Below, piece after piece: positions 1 to 5,625 of a DNA stretch of 6,931 nt. This DNA is from an uncultured Clostridia bacterium (GTDB lineage Bacteria; Bacillota; Clostridia; Lachnospirales; Lachnospiraceae). The notes under the pieces were generated by a model. It saw only the letters and a list, made by a program, of their open reading frames with translations. It was not told the DNA's origin and did not search any database. How positions within the stretch are numbered: the stretch's first letter is position 1; every line of letters begins with the position of its first letter. A program made the position numbers and the translations under genes. The stretch is taken from the NCBI GenBank assembly GCA_946623485.1, contig CAMORF010000119.1, forward strand, positions 1 to 6,931, in the 5' to 3' direction.

Positions 1-3
1 AAG

Positions 4-89
4 CGGAGAGGATGGGATTCGAACCCATGCGCCCTTGCGGACAAACGGTTTTCAAGACCGCCTCGTTATGACCACTTCGATACCTCTCC
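4..89 (-). tRNA. tRNA-Ser with anticodon UGA
   Basis: The minus strand folds as a class II tRNA. The 7-bp acceptor stem pairs GGAGAGG (83-89) with CCTCTCC (5-11), and the discriminator base is G (position 4), as usual for serine. The anticodon loop CTTGAAA gives anticodon TGA at 52-54, which reads UCA and other UCN codons. The long variable arm has a short stem closed by a GCAA loop (GTCC-GCAA-GGGC). The T arm is ATGGG-TTCGAAT-CCCAT. The bases after the discriminator read CTT, so CCA is not encoded and must be added after 3' trimming. That matters here because the RNase Z gene lies in the same window. The gene has its own consensus promoter just upstream (119-147). Confidence 0.97.
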
Positions 90-118
90 AAGGCCGCTTT
101 CCGATCGGCGCGAAAATG

Positions 119-147
119 ATAATAACACCAGGGCAAATGAATGTCAA
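119..147 (-). promoter_or_regulatory. Consensus sigma-A promoter of tRNA-Ser
   Basis: On the minus strand a perfect -35 box TTGACA (142-147) is followed by a 17-nt spacer (125-141) and the -10 box TATTAT (119-124). A TG one base upstream of the -10 gives an extended -10. The predicted start is around 112, about 20 nt before the mature tRNA 5' end at 89, which leaves a short 5' leader for RNase P. This is the strongest promoter-like sequence in the window, as expected for a stable RNA gene. Confidence 0.88.
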
Positions 148-255
148 CGGGAAATTTCATTTTTTTTAAATATTTTTGTAACCATTCAGCACCCCCTGCA
201 GACTGTCAAAATCCAGTGTGACGCATTCCAGTTGCTTAGACATTTTTACGACGGA

Positions 256-389
256 CGAAAAGCCGCTAACAAGGAGGACAAATGAGGCGATATGGGAGTT
301 CGGCATGAGGTGGCACCGGCTATAGCCGGTGACCAGAGTCCTGATGCCACCTACGCCGATTGAGGACAACGCCGTTATGCGGCTTTTCG
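256..389. repeat. Nested inverted-repeat element, possible structured RNA or dispersed repeat
   Basis: Three nested complementary pairs are visible. The outer arm 256-270 pairs with 374-389 over 15 bp with one bulged base (core GAAAAGCCGC against GCGGCTTTTC). An inner arm TCGGC (300-304) pairs with GCCGA (355-359). A third arm AGGTGGCA (308-315) pairs perfectly with TGCCACCT (345-352). Inside the third arm lies a perfect 18-bp palindrome, CACCGGCTATAGCCGGTG (314-331). The stacking of stems one inside another is what a folded RNA or an extruding DNA element would show. The strand of any transcript is unknown. I do not recognise a named RNA family or insertion sequence. A miniature or palindromic dispersed repeat is an equally good explanation. 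Confidence 0.6.
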
Positions 390-420
390 GACAAGTAGAA
401 TGGCTTCGTGCTTCTGACCG

Positions 421-457
421 CCCTCTGCTCAGGACGCTTTGCGTTCTGAGCAGAGGG
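421..457. repeat. Strong 17-bp hairpin with 3-nt loop
   Basis: Positions 421-437 pair with 441-457 over 17 bp, with one G-T pair and a TTT loop. The left arm begins CCCTCTGCTCAG and the right arm ends CTGAGCAGAGGG. On neither strand is the stem followed by a run of T residues, so it is not a standard intrinsic terminator. It lies 31 bp beyond the nested inverted repeats and may belong to the same element. Confidence 0.75.
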
Positions 458-543
458 GATGGTGAATAGCTGCGTATTATTTGAAGTCTGAAAAAGTCGG
501 AGTGAGCAGTGTAAATCACTGTTCAGTTGAGCCTGTATCAATA

Positions 544-657
544 TTAACGCCTCTGTCTCTTCAATTTCCCTGCTAGGAAAGTATATAGAATCGCAAGTCC
601 CAGACTGACTGCATAGACCAGCACATAGCAGAATAAAAATGCGCAGCTTGTATATGT
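544..657 (-). pseudogene. Possible C-terminal remnant of a membrane protein
   Basis: Directly downstream of ispD an open frame of 37 codons runs from just after a stop codon (658-660) to TAA at 544-546. Its sequence looks like the last transmembrane helix of a membrane protein. A hydrophobic stretch (codons 6-29, rich in F, L, V, A and Y) is followed by a basic tail KLKRQRR, which would face the cytoplasm. There is no ATG in this frame. The only plausible start is a GTG at codon 12, and it has no Shine-Dalgarno site. Codon use (TTA, CTA, ATA, AGA) is more A/T-rich than in the neighbouring genes. I infer a decayed fragment of an older gene. A chance hydrophobic frame cannot be excluded at this length, and no family can be named. 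Confidence 0.35.
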
Positions 658-679
658 TTACAAAGGTGATATGTTCTCT

Positions 680-1492
680 TCACCTTCTGAGACATGATAG
701 GAAGTGGCGCGCAACCTCCATGTCCTCCGGAGTCGTGATCTTCATGTTTTGCCAGGAGCCTTCCGTCAGCTTCACCCGGACATCCGTCTCCCGTTCCACA
801 ACCATGGCATCATCCGTCACCTCAGACACGCCTTCCGCAATCAGCTTCTCATAGGCTCCATAGATCAAGGGAAAGGAAAATGCCTGCGGCGTCTGGATCT
901 GCCACAGGGATCTGCGATCCGGTGTATGTACCGCAAAGGAAGACGTGTCAGCAACCTTGATCGTGTCCTTCACCGGCATCCCTGCGACACAGGCACCATA
1001 CTTTTGTACGTCCTCCAGGCATCTTGACAGGATTGCCCCGTCCACCATAGGCCTGGCTCCATCATGGATGAAGACATGTGCTATCCCTTCCCCATGCGCA
1101 ATCTCTGCACGATAGGCAGCTGCCTCACGATGCATAATCCCTTCGCAGGATTCAGTTCCTGCATGCTGCGAAGCCTCAGCGTCCGTAAGCCGCAAAGCTT
1201 CCTTCAATCCTTCCCATACGGACAGGTACCGCTCCGCGCCTCCCGGCACGATGCTTCTCACCTTCCGGAAACCGTACTTTTCAACGATCTCATTTCGACA
1301 ATACTCGATATCGTCAGAGGACGATACGAGAATGACACTGCCGATCCCGTCAAATTCCTCAAAGGCTTTTAATGACCATGCAATGACCGGCATCCCGCAA
1401 AGATCCAGATATTGTTTTGGTACCTCGCTCTGCATCCGGCTGCCTCGTCCTGCCGAGAGGATGATTGCGATATTCTGTACTCCTGTTTTCAT
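680..1492 (-). CDS. ispD: 2-C-methyl-D-erythritol 4-phosphate cytidylyltransferase
   Basis: IspD transfers CMP from CTP to 2-C-methyl-D-erythritol 4-phosphate, the third step of the non-mevalonate (MEP) isoprenoid pathway, in the cytoplasm. The protein has 270 residues. The N-terminal nucleotide-binding motif SAGRGSRM followed by PKQYL (residues 13-29) supplies the conserved Arg19 and Lys26. HDGARP (143-148) carries the metal-binding Asp. VKDTIK (174-179), QTPQAF (200-205), TDDAMVVER (226-234) and MKITTPED (250-257) complete the family pattern. IspD is normally about 230 residues. The excess is an insertion of roughly 35-40 residues just before HDGARP (about 100-138), rich in Ala, Glu and His. 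The ATG overlaps the tsaD stop codon as ATGA, with a GGGGAAAG stretch just upstream, so translation is probably coupled to tsaD. It is the last recognisable gene of the operon. Confidence 0.96.
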   Translation of the reverse strand: MKTGVQNIAIILSAGRGSRMQSEVPKQYLDLCGMPVIAWSLKAFEEFDGIGSVILVSSSDDIEYCRNEIVEKYGFRKVRSIVPGGAERYLSVWEGLKEALRLTDAEASQHAGTESCEGIMHREAAAYRAEIAHGEGIAHVFIHDGARPMVDGAILSRCLEDVQKYGACVAGMPVKDTIKVADTSSFAVHTPDRRSLWQIQTPQAFSFPLIYGAYEKLIAEGVSEVTDDAMVVERETDVRVKLTEGSWQNMKITTPEDMEVARHFLSCLRR

Positions 1493-2514
1493 CTTTCCCC
1501 GAGCTTCAGGTTCGGCACTGCATTCAGGCTCCAGTCCGAACGTACTCCTTTTTGATATTCATAATATGCAGCAGCGCCGATCATGGCCGCATTGTCTGTA
1601 CACAAAACCGGGCTTGGCCGGTAAAACCGGACATTACGTCTGCGGCACGCCTCCTCCATCGCATTTCTCAGCGCTGTATTGCTCGCCACACCGCCCGCGA
1701 TCGCAAACTTCCGGAACCCGAATTCATGAATTGCGTGAACACTGTGATCCACCAGAACATCCACCACCGACTTCTGGAAGGAAGCGGCAACATCCTCTAC
1801 GCAGATGACTTCCCCTTTCATCTGCCTCTCATTCAGATAATTGAGCACTGCACTCTTCAGACCGCTGAAGGAAAAATCGTACTCAGAGCCACGCACCTTT
1901 CCATGGGGAAATGCAATCGCGAGTGGATTGCCCTTCCTGGCTGCCTGGTCAATCTTCGGCCCGCCCGGATACCCGAGTCCGATCGCTCTTGCAACCTTGT
2001 CAAATGCTTCTCCGGCCGCGTCGTCAGCGGTCTTCCCCAAAATCTCGTACTCCCCATAGTTCCTGACGCGTACCAGGTGGGTATGCCCGCCCGAAACAAC
2101 CAGACAGCCGAACGGAGGCTCCAGGTCAGGATTCTCGATATAGTTTGCGCTGATATGCCCCTCGATATGATGTACGCCCAAAAACGGCAGATTCCTTGCC
2201 CAGGCAATTGCCTTCGCCTCGGCAACTCCTACAAGGAGTGCGCCCACAAGGCCGGGGCCATAGGTCACGGCAACCGCATCAATCTCATCCAGCGTCAGGT
2301 CAGCGTCATCCAGGGCTTGCTGCACAACCTGATTAATCCGCTCAATATGCTTTCGCGAAGCGATCTCCGGAACCACGCCCCCATACAGCGTATGGATGTC
2401 AATCTGGGATGAGATTACATTGGAACGTACGTCGCGGCCATTCACAACGACCGCCGCCGCGGTCTCATCGCATGAGCTCTCAATTGCCAGTATCTTCGTC
2501 TCTTCCATATTCAT
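1489..2514 (-). CDS. tsaD: tRNA N6-adenosine threonylcarbamoyltransferase TsaD
   Basis: TsaD (Kae1/Gcp/YgjD family) transfers the threonylcarbamoyl group from threonylcarbamoyl-adenylate to A37 of tRNAs that read ANN codons. It acts in a complex with TsaB and TsaE, both encoded upstream. The 341-residue length is typical. Family signatures are all present: [11 protein letters not shown] (8-18), the metal-binding HIEGH (His116 and His120), [10 protein letters not shown] (139-148), [20 protein letters not shown] (167-186), [11 protein letters not shown] (273-283) and [11 protein letters not shown] (305-315) with the third metal ligand Asp307. Two starts are possible: the ATG at 2512-2514, or one two codons later at 2506-2508. 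Upstream sequence AGACGAAG serves either about equally, so I kept the longer form. It starts 8 bp after the rnz stop codon and overlaps ispD by 4 bp. Confidence 0.98.
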   Translation of the reverse strand: MNMEETKILAIESSCDETAAAVVVNGRDVRSNVISSQIDIHTLYGGVVPEIASRKHIERINQVVQQALDDADLTLDEIDAVAVTYGPGLVGALLVGVAEAKAIAWARNLPFLGVHHIEGHISANYIENPDLEPPFGCLVVSGGHTHLVRVRNYGEYEILGKTADDAAGEAFDKVARAIGLGYPGGPKIDQAARKGNPLAIAFPHGKVRGSEYDFSFSGLKSAVLNYLNERQMKGEVICVEDVAASFQKSVVDVLVDHSVHAIHEFGFRKFAIAGGVASNTALRNAMEEACRRRNVRFYRPSPVLCTDNAAMIGAAAYYEYQKGVRSDWSLNAVPNLKLGER

Positions 2515-2522
2515 CTTCGTCT

Positions 2523-3443
2523 TTATTCATTATCGTCATACCCAAGCTCCACACTCATACCGTCGCGCCCGAATACGGTGTTCGGGAAGATCTTCTTCAC
2601 CTGTTCCCCGTATTCTTCCGGATGGGACATGGACGGGCTGAAATGGGTCAGCCACATCTCTTTTACCTGTGCTTCCTTCGCGATCTGTGCTGCCTCAGAG
2701 ATCATCATATGACGGTGCTCCTTCGCGTTGGAAAACTTCTCCGGATCCCCGTACATGCCTTCACAGATCAAAAGATCCGAATCCTTTGCATTTTCCAGGA
2801 TCGAAACTGTCGGCCTTGTATCCGTGGTATAGGTCACCTTCAAGCCCTTGCGCTTTGCCCCCAGCACCATGTCCGGTGTAAATGTCCTGCCGCTTTCCGG
2901 ATCCGTCACGATGTTCCCCTTCTGCAGAGGATTCCAGAATTTCAACGGAATGCCGGCTTCCTTCGCCCTGATTGGGTCAAATTTCCCTGCGCGGTCAAGC
3001 ATCAGGCTATACCCGTAGCAGGTCACACGATGCTGGACCCGGAATGCCCGCAGACGGTATCCATTCATGATGAATTCCTGCTCAGGCTGCTCGATCTCCA
3101 CGCACCGTACCTCAAACGGAAGCTCCGGAGCGATTACCCGCAGCGCATTTACCACCCGGGCCAGTCCCTTCGGGCCTATAATCGTAAGCGGCTCGGCACG
3201 CTCCGCGTTTCCCATGGTAAGCAGAAGCCCCGGAAGCCCGCCAATGTGGTCTCCGTGAAAATGAGTGATGCAAATCACATCGATGGGTTTGAAACTCCAT
3301 CCTTTTTTCCGGAGCGCAATCTGGGTTCCCTCGCCACAGTCAATCAGAAGGCTTGACCCTCCGATCCGCGCAATCATGGAAGTCAGATGCCTCCACGGAA
3401 GCGGCATCATCCCGCCGCAGCCAAGCAGACAGACGTCGATCAT
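2523..3443 (-). CDS. rnz: Ribonuclease Z (tRNA 3'-processing endonuclease)
   Basis: RNase Z is a zinc-dependent metallo-beta-lactamase-fold endonuclease. It cuts tRNA precursors just after the discriminator base so that CCA can be added. From the chosen start it has 306 residues, normal for the bacterial short form. The signature [10 protein letters not shown] gives zinc ligands His61, His63, Asp65 and His66. Further candidate ligands are His138 ([10 protein letters not shown]), Asp208 (TTDTRP) and His267 (LTHFSP). The frame is open 15 codons further to an ATG at 3486-3488, but that has no ribosome site. The ATG at 3441-3443 follows a purine-rich AAGAGAGAGG and begins [11 protein letters not shown], as in RNase Z relatives, so it is preferred. 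It sits between rimI (111-bp gap) and tsaD (8-bp gap). The tRNA-Ser gene in this window, which lacks an encoded CCA, is the type of substrate expected. Confidence 0.95.
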   Translation of the reverse strand: MIDVCLLGCGGMMPLPWRHLTSMIARIGGSSLLIDCGEGTQIALRKKGWSFKPIDVICITHFHGDHIGGLPGLLLTMGNAERAEPLTIIGPKGLARVVNALRVIAPELPFEVRCVEIEQPEQEFIMNGYRLRAFRVQHRVTCYGYSLMLDRAGKFDPIRAKEAGIPLKFWNPLQKGNIVTDPESGRTFTPDMVLGAKRKGLKVTYTTDTRPTVSILENAKDSDLLICEGMYGDPEKFSNAKEHRHMMISEAAQIAKEAQVKEMWLTHFSPSMSHPEEYGEQVKKIFPNTVFGRDGMSVELGYDDNE

Positions 3444-3554
3444 ATCCTCTCTCTTAAGCGCGTTTGCAAAATAACCGATCCCGGGCATCTGTCATTTCAC
3501 GGCAGCGCTTTTTCCTTTCTATGGCCTCACCAATGGTTTTTCCCTCTTTACGAT

Positions 3555-4004
3555 TTATCGCTCCGGTGTCCACAGGATCAGCGCGTCCTCCCTTGGGGAT
3601 TCATAGTACCCTTTCCGTACCCCTTCCTGACGGAACCCAAGGCCTTTGTACAGCAAAAGCGCCGGTTCATTTGACGCACGCACCTCCAGGGAAAAACGTT
3701 CCACGCCCTGCGCGTACCCTTTTTCCAGCAGCGCTTCCAGCATCCTGCGCGCAATCCCTCTGCGCCGGTATTCCTTCCGGACCGTCACGTTTGTGATGTC
3801 AGCGGTCTCAAATGACCGCAGATAGCCGCAGTATCCTGCAATTGTCTCTCCGGCCGATGCCTTCAGAAAACAGTAATAATCCCGCGTAAGCGCATCGCGA
3901 AATGTATCCGCGCTCCATGGAAGGGAATAGGTTTCCTGCTCAATCTGCACGATCCGGGGAATATCTTCCTCTGTCACGGGGCTCAGAACAATCTCATCCG
4001 GCAT
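3555..4004 (-). CDS. rimI: Ribosomal protein N-terminal acetyltransferase RimI
   Basis: RimI is a GNAT-fold enzyme that transfers acetyl from acetyl-CoA to the N-terminal alanine of ribosomal protein S18 in well-studied bacteria. The 149-residue length fits. The N-terminus has the family pattern EEDIPRIVQIEQETYSLPW (12-30). The acetyl-CoA pyrophosphate loop is VRKEYRRRGIARRM (75-88). The region LEVRASNEPALLLYKGLGF (106-124) carries Glu107 and Tyr119, which correspond by position to the catalytic Glu and Tyr described in RimI. The ATG lies inside the end of tsaB (11-bp overlap), behind an AGGGA site. This overlap with tsaB and the tsaD gene downstream give the common tsaB-rimI-tsaD order, here interrupted by rnz. 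The exact substrate in this organism is inferred from the family. Confidence 0.93.
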   Translation of the reverse strand: MPDEIVLSPVTEEDIPRIVQIEQETYSLPWSADTFRDALTRDYYCFLKASAGETIAGYCGYLRSFETADITNVTVRKEYRRRGIARRMLEALLEKGYAQGVERFSLEVRASNEPALLLYKGLGFRQEGVRKGYYESPREDALILWTPER

Positions 4005-4836
4005 GTGTTCCCTGCTCTTTCTGCGCCCGGACCCGCTCTGCCTGGGATACTCTCAGGTAATCCGGCCGATGCTGCGCGGCGCTCTCCAGCTTTCCCATAC
4101 GTGCAAGGTCAAGTGCGCGGGCCGCAACCGCGCCAGCCTTCTGCAGCGCCAGATGAGCCGGGGCATAAAAATGAGGCACCTTGAGGCATCCTTCTATCAC
4201 GGCACGATATGCCTGGGCTCCATCTCCGGACAGGATAACCTGTTTCCCCGTTTCAAGAGAAAGTGTATTCAGCCTGCTGCACAGATCCCCGATCTCCAGC
4301 GGTTCCTGATCTGACAGAATGGTAAGCGGATCTACATACGCTGGAGAAGCCAAGGCAGCATGACCCTGCGCCAGGCTCTCTTGTGACGGATCCATCTGCG
4401 CCGGTTCCATCTGCGCTGATTCCATCTGCGCAGGTGGCATTCCCATCCTCTTATAGGTATATATGCCTGCAAACACCTGATTTCTGCGTGCGTCCATCAT
4501 CGGCGCGACCAGGCTTTCGGTGCCGTAGAAATTGTAGGCCATCGCCTCCAGGGTTGGAACATGAACAAGCGGCTTATCCAACGCAAGGCCGATTCCCTTC
4601 GCTGCGGCGGAGCCGATCCGAAGCCCGGTAAAGGATCCGGGGCCGCCCGCTACTGCAATCGCGTCCACCGTGTTCAGATCCAATTCCAGCGTTCGCCTGA
4701 TTTCTTCCATCATCGGCATCAACGTCTGGCTGTGTGTCCTTTTTAAATGAACCGTATACTCCGCAAGAAGCGTTTCTTCTGTACATACGGCAACTGATGC
4801 AGGCATCCCGGAAGTATCAATCGCAAGTATTTTCAT
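3994..4836 (-). CDS. tsaB: tRNA threonylcarbamoyladenosine biosynthesis protein TsaB
   Basis: TsaB is a catalytically inactive relative of TsaD that dimerises with it and is needed for t6A formation. The start MKILAIDTS, the motif GGPGSFTGLRIGSAAAKG (65-82, counted from the upstream Met), DARRNQVFAG (116-125) and the C-terminal RPDYLRVSQAER (258-269) are typical. Two tandem ATG codons exist. The one at 4834-4836 is preferred because AGGA (4842-4845) lies 5 nt upstream, against 2 nt for the ATG at 4837-4839. The protein is about 280 residues, longer than the usual 220-240. The excess lies at about 132-165, where a 15-bp tandem repeat encodes a repeated AQMEP-like pentapeptide followed by a Gln/Ala-rich segment. 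The 3' end overlaps rimI by 11 bp. The 5' side is separated from tsaE by 227 bp filled with repeats. Confidence 0.96.
   Translation of the reverse strand: MKILAIDTSGMPASVAVCTEETLLAEYTVHLKRTHSQTLMPMMEEIRRTLELDLNTVDAIAVAGGPGSFTGLRIGSAAAKGIGLALDKPLVHVPTLEAMAYNFYGTESLVAPMMDARRNQVFAGIYTYKRMGMPPAQMESAQMEPAQMDPSQESLAQGHAALASPAYVDPLTILSDQEPLEIGDLCSRLNTLSLETGKQVILSGDGAQAYRAVIEGCLKVPHFYAPAHLALQKAGAVAARALDLARMGKLESAAQHRPDYLRVSQAERVRAQKEQGTHAG
4391..4435 (-). repeat. Three 15-bp tandem repeats inside tsaB
   Basis: Three consecutive 15-bp units (4391-4405, 4406-4420, 4421-4435) share TCCATCTGCG on the plus strand and differ only in the last five bases. Read on the minus strand they are in frame and encode AQMES, AQMEP and AQMDP-like pentapeptides. 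They sit in a segment that other TsaB proteins lack, between the DARRNQVFAG motif and the C-terminal half, and probably form a flexible loop. Because 15 is a multiple of three, a change in copy number would keep the frame. Confidence 0.9.
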
Positions 4837-4863
4837 CATGATCCTGTCAGACCTCGTCTCCCC

Positions 4864-5046
4864 TTAGGCTTCATTCTTTCGTCCGGCTTCACTATCTTGT
4901 ACGGCTTCACTCACTCTCTCATCCGGCTTCACTCGCTCTTTCGTCCGGCTTCATTTGCTCTCTCATCCGGCTTCCCTTTCTCGTCCGGCTTCAATCGCTC
5001 TTTCATCCGGCTTCCCTTTCTCGTCCGGCTTCAATCGCTCTTTCAT
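4864..5046 (-). other. Chain of four overlapping small open frames in the tsaE-tsaB minisatellite
   Basis: Four short minus-strand frames follow one another with 4-base stop-start overlaps. They are 4963-5046 (27 codons, ATG, beginning MKERLKPDEK), 4919-4966 (15 codons, ATG, beginning MREQMKPDER), 4911-4922 (three codons, MRE) and 4864-4914 (16 codons, GTG, beginning VSEAVQDSEAG). The first begins 17 nt after the tsaE stop and is preceded by AAGAGAG. The last ends 24-27 nt before tsaB, with GGGGAG and AGGA in between. The products would be short charged peptides with no known domain. I infer that they may pass terminating ribosomes from tsaE towards tsaB. Chance frames in a purine-rich repeat are the alternative. 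Confidence 0.35.
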
Positions 5047-5054
5047 CCCGCTTC
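4866..5054. repeat. Minisatellite of 18- and 22-bp units between tsaE and tsaB
   Basis: The plus-strand heptamer CGGCTTC or a close variant recurs at 4866, 4884, 4902, 4924, 4946, 4968, 4986, 5008, 5026 and 5048. The spacings are 18, 18, 22, 22, 22, 18, 22, 18 and 22. The blocks 4968-5007 and 5008-5047 are identical over 40 bp (one 18-bp plus one 22-bp unit), a sign of recent duplication. On the minus strand the units are purine-rich, of the type CCGGACGAGAAAGGGAAG, and contain Shine-Dalgarno-like stretches. They fill nearly the whole gap between the tsaE stop and the tsaB start. Confidence 0.92.
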
Positions 5055-5063
5055 GCTCTCTTA

Positions 5064-5540
5064 TCAGGCCTCGTCGCCTGAAGCGGCGGGAATTCTTCCC
5101 AGAATCTCCCGGTAGTCTGTTCCCTTGGAAAGATCCTTCCGGATCTCCACGCGCATGACTTTTTCTGCAGGGATTTCTCCGATCAGATCCTCGATCTGAT
5201 CCGCCCACTCGATCAGGCAGACGCCATCCCCATACACATAATCCTCCCAGCCGATCTCCAGCATCTCCTCGCTGTCCCCGATCCGGTACACGTCGAAATG
5301 ATACATCGGAATCCGCCCATCCTCATAAACCTGAAGAATGGTAAATGTGGGGCTGTTTACTGCGTCCTTGATTCCAAGTCCTGCCGCGAAACCCTGGGTA
5401 AAAACGGTTTTCCCGACTCCCAGGTCGCCGATCAGCTCTATCACCTGTCCGGAAAAAGCTTTCTGCCCCAGCGCATATCCGGCCTCCCAGGTCTGCTGCG
5501 CGCAAAAGGATTCTTTTCTCCAGCTGCTATCCATCTTCAT
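5064..5540 (-). CDS. tsaE: tRNA threonylcarbamoyladenosine biosynthesis ATPase TsaE
   Basis: TsaE (YjeE/YdiB family) is a small P-loop ATPase that drives the TsaB-TsaD complex through the t6A reaction cycle. The length of 158 residues is normal. The Walker A loop is GDLGVGKT (38-45). The switch motif NSPTFTI (62-68), HFDVYRI (81-87) and LIEWAD (109-114) complete the family pattern. The start ATG at 5538-5540 overlaps the stop of the last 17-bp repeat unit and has AAGGAG about 8 nt upstream. The first residues, MKMDSS, are themselves a variant of the repeat-encoded peptide MKKMDS, so the true family sequence begins only after about residue 6. It lies between the Nudix gene (81-bp repeat-filled gap) and tsaB (repeat-filled gap of more than 220 bp). 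Confidence 0.96.
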   Translation of the reverse strand: MKMDSSWRKESFCAQQTWEAGYALGQKAFSGQVIELIGDLGVGKTVFTQGFAAGLGIKDAVNSPTFTILQVYEDGRIPMYHFDVYRIGDSEEMLEIGWEDYVYGDGVCLIEWADQIEDLIGEIPAEKVMRVEIRKDLSKGTDYREILGRIPAASGDEA

Positions 5541-5625
5541 GAATCCATCTCCTTCATGAATCCATCTTCTTCATGAATCTATCTTCCTCATGAATCCATC
5601 TTCTTCATGAATCTATCTTCTTCAT
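5537..5625 (-). repeat. Five 17-bp repeats forming a chain of ATGA-linked six-codon mini-ORFs
   Basis: Between the Nudix stop (5622-5624) and the tsaE start (5538-5540) the minus strand is a 17-bp tandem repeat with consensus ATGAAGAAGATGGATTC. Each unit is a complete frame of six codons plus stop: MKKIDS (5605-5625), MKKMDS (5588-5608), MRKIDS (5571-5591), MKKMDS (5554-5574) and MKEMDS (5537-5557). Every stop overlaps the next start as ATGA. The first start overlaps the Nudix stop and the last stop overlaps the tsaE start. Each unit also holds a purine stretch (AAGAAG, GGAAG or AAGGAG) about 8 nt before the next ATG. The layout is read directly from the sequence. A role in translational coupling is inference. 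Confidence 0.9.

Larger units (their letters stand above)
90..679. other. Long gene-free interval between tRNA-Ser and ispD
   Basis: This stretch of about 590 bp has no conventional protein gene. From low to high coordinates it contains the tRNA promoter (119-147), an A/T-rich run (about 150-180), a block of nested inverted repeats (256-389), a 17-bp hairpin (421-457), a small weak hairpin near 505-523, and the short open frame that ends at 544. Open frames of 117 and 73 codons on the minus strand run straight through the inverted repeats. They look like by-products of those repeats, because they have no Shine-Dalgarno site and no recognisable domain. No convincing rho-independent terminator for the ispD operon was found. 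Confidence 0.7.

Noticed and set aside
421..457. Rho-independent terminator for the ispD operon or for a plus-strand transcript
   Set aside because: The stem is strong but no T-run follows on either strand, so the intrinsic terminator pattern is incomplete.
166..519. Minus-strand open frame of 117 codons between tRNA-Ser and ispD
   Set aside because: It runs through the inverted repeats and the 17-bp hairpin, has no Shine-Dalgarno site and shows no domain. Its composition is irregular. It looks like a by-product of the repeat element.
320..541. Minus-strand open frame of 73 codons in the same region
   Set aside because: It overlaps the longer frame in another phase and crosses the same repeats. 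There is no ribosome site and no family resemblance.
250..545. Remnant of an IS200/IS605-type element with a guide-RNA-like end
   Set aside because: Structured ends near a tRNA gene suggested it, but no transposase or TnpB fragment is recognisable, and the boundaries cannot be set.
1465..2412. Plus-strand open frame of 315 codons
   Set aside because: It lies antisense to tsaD (and the start of ispD), whose motifs are complete. The plus-strand peptide has no domain.
2409..3356. Plus-strand open frame of 315 codons
   Set aside because: It is antisense to rnz, where all zinc ligands are present in the minus-strand frame.
3454..3534. Small minus-strand ORF between rimI and rnz (26 codons from an ATT, behind AAAGAGGG)
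   Set aside because: It needs a rare ATT start and the peptide is charged and featureless. The purine run may be coincidence.
4866..5625. CRISPR array
   Set aside because: The repeats are short (17-22 bp), directly adjoining and degenerate, with no unique spacers of constant length and no cas genes nearby.
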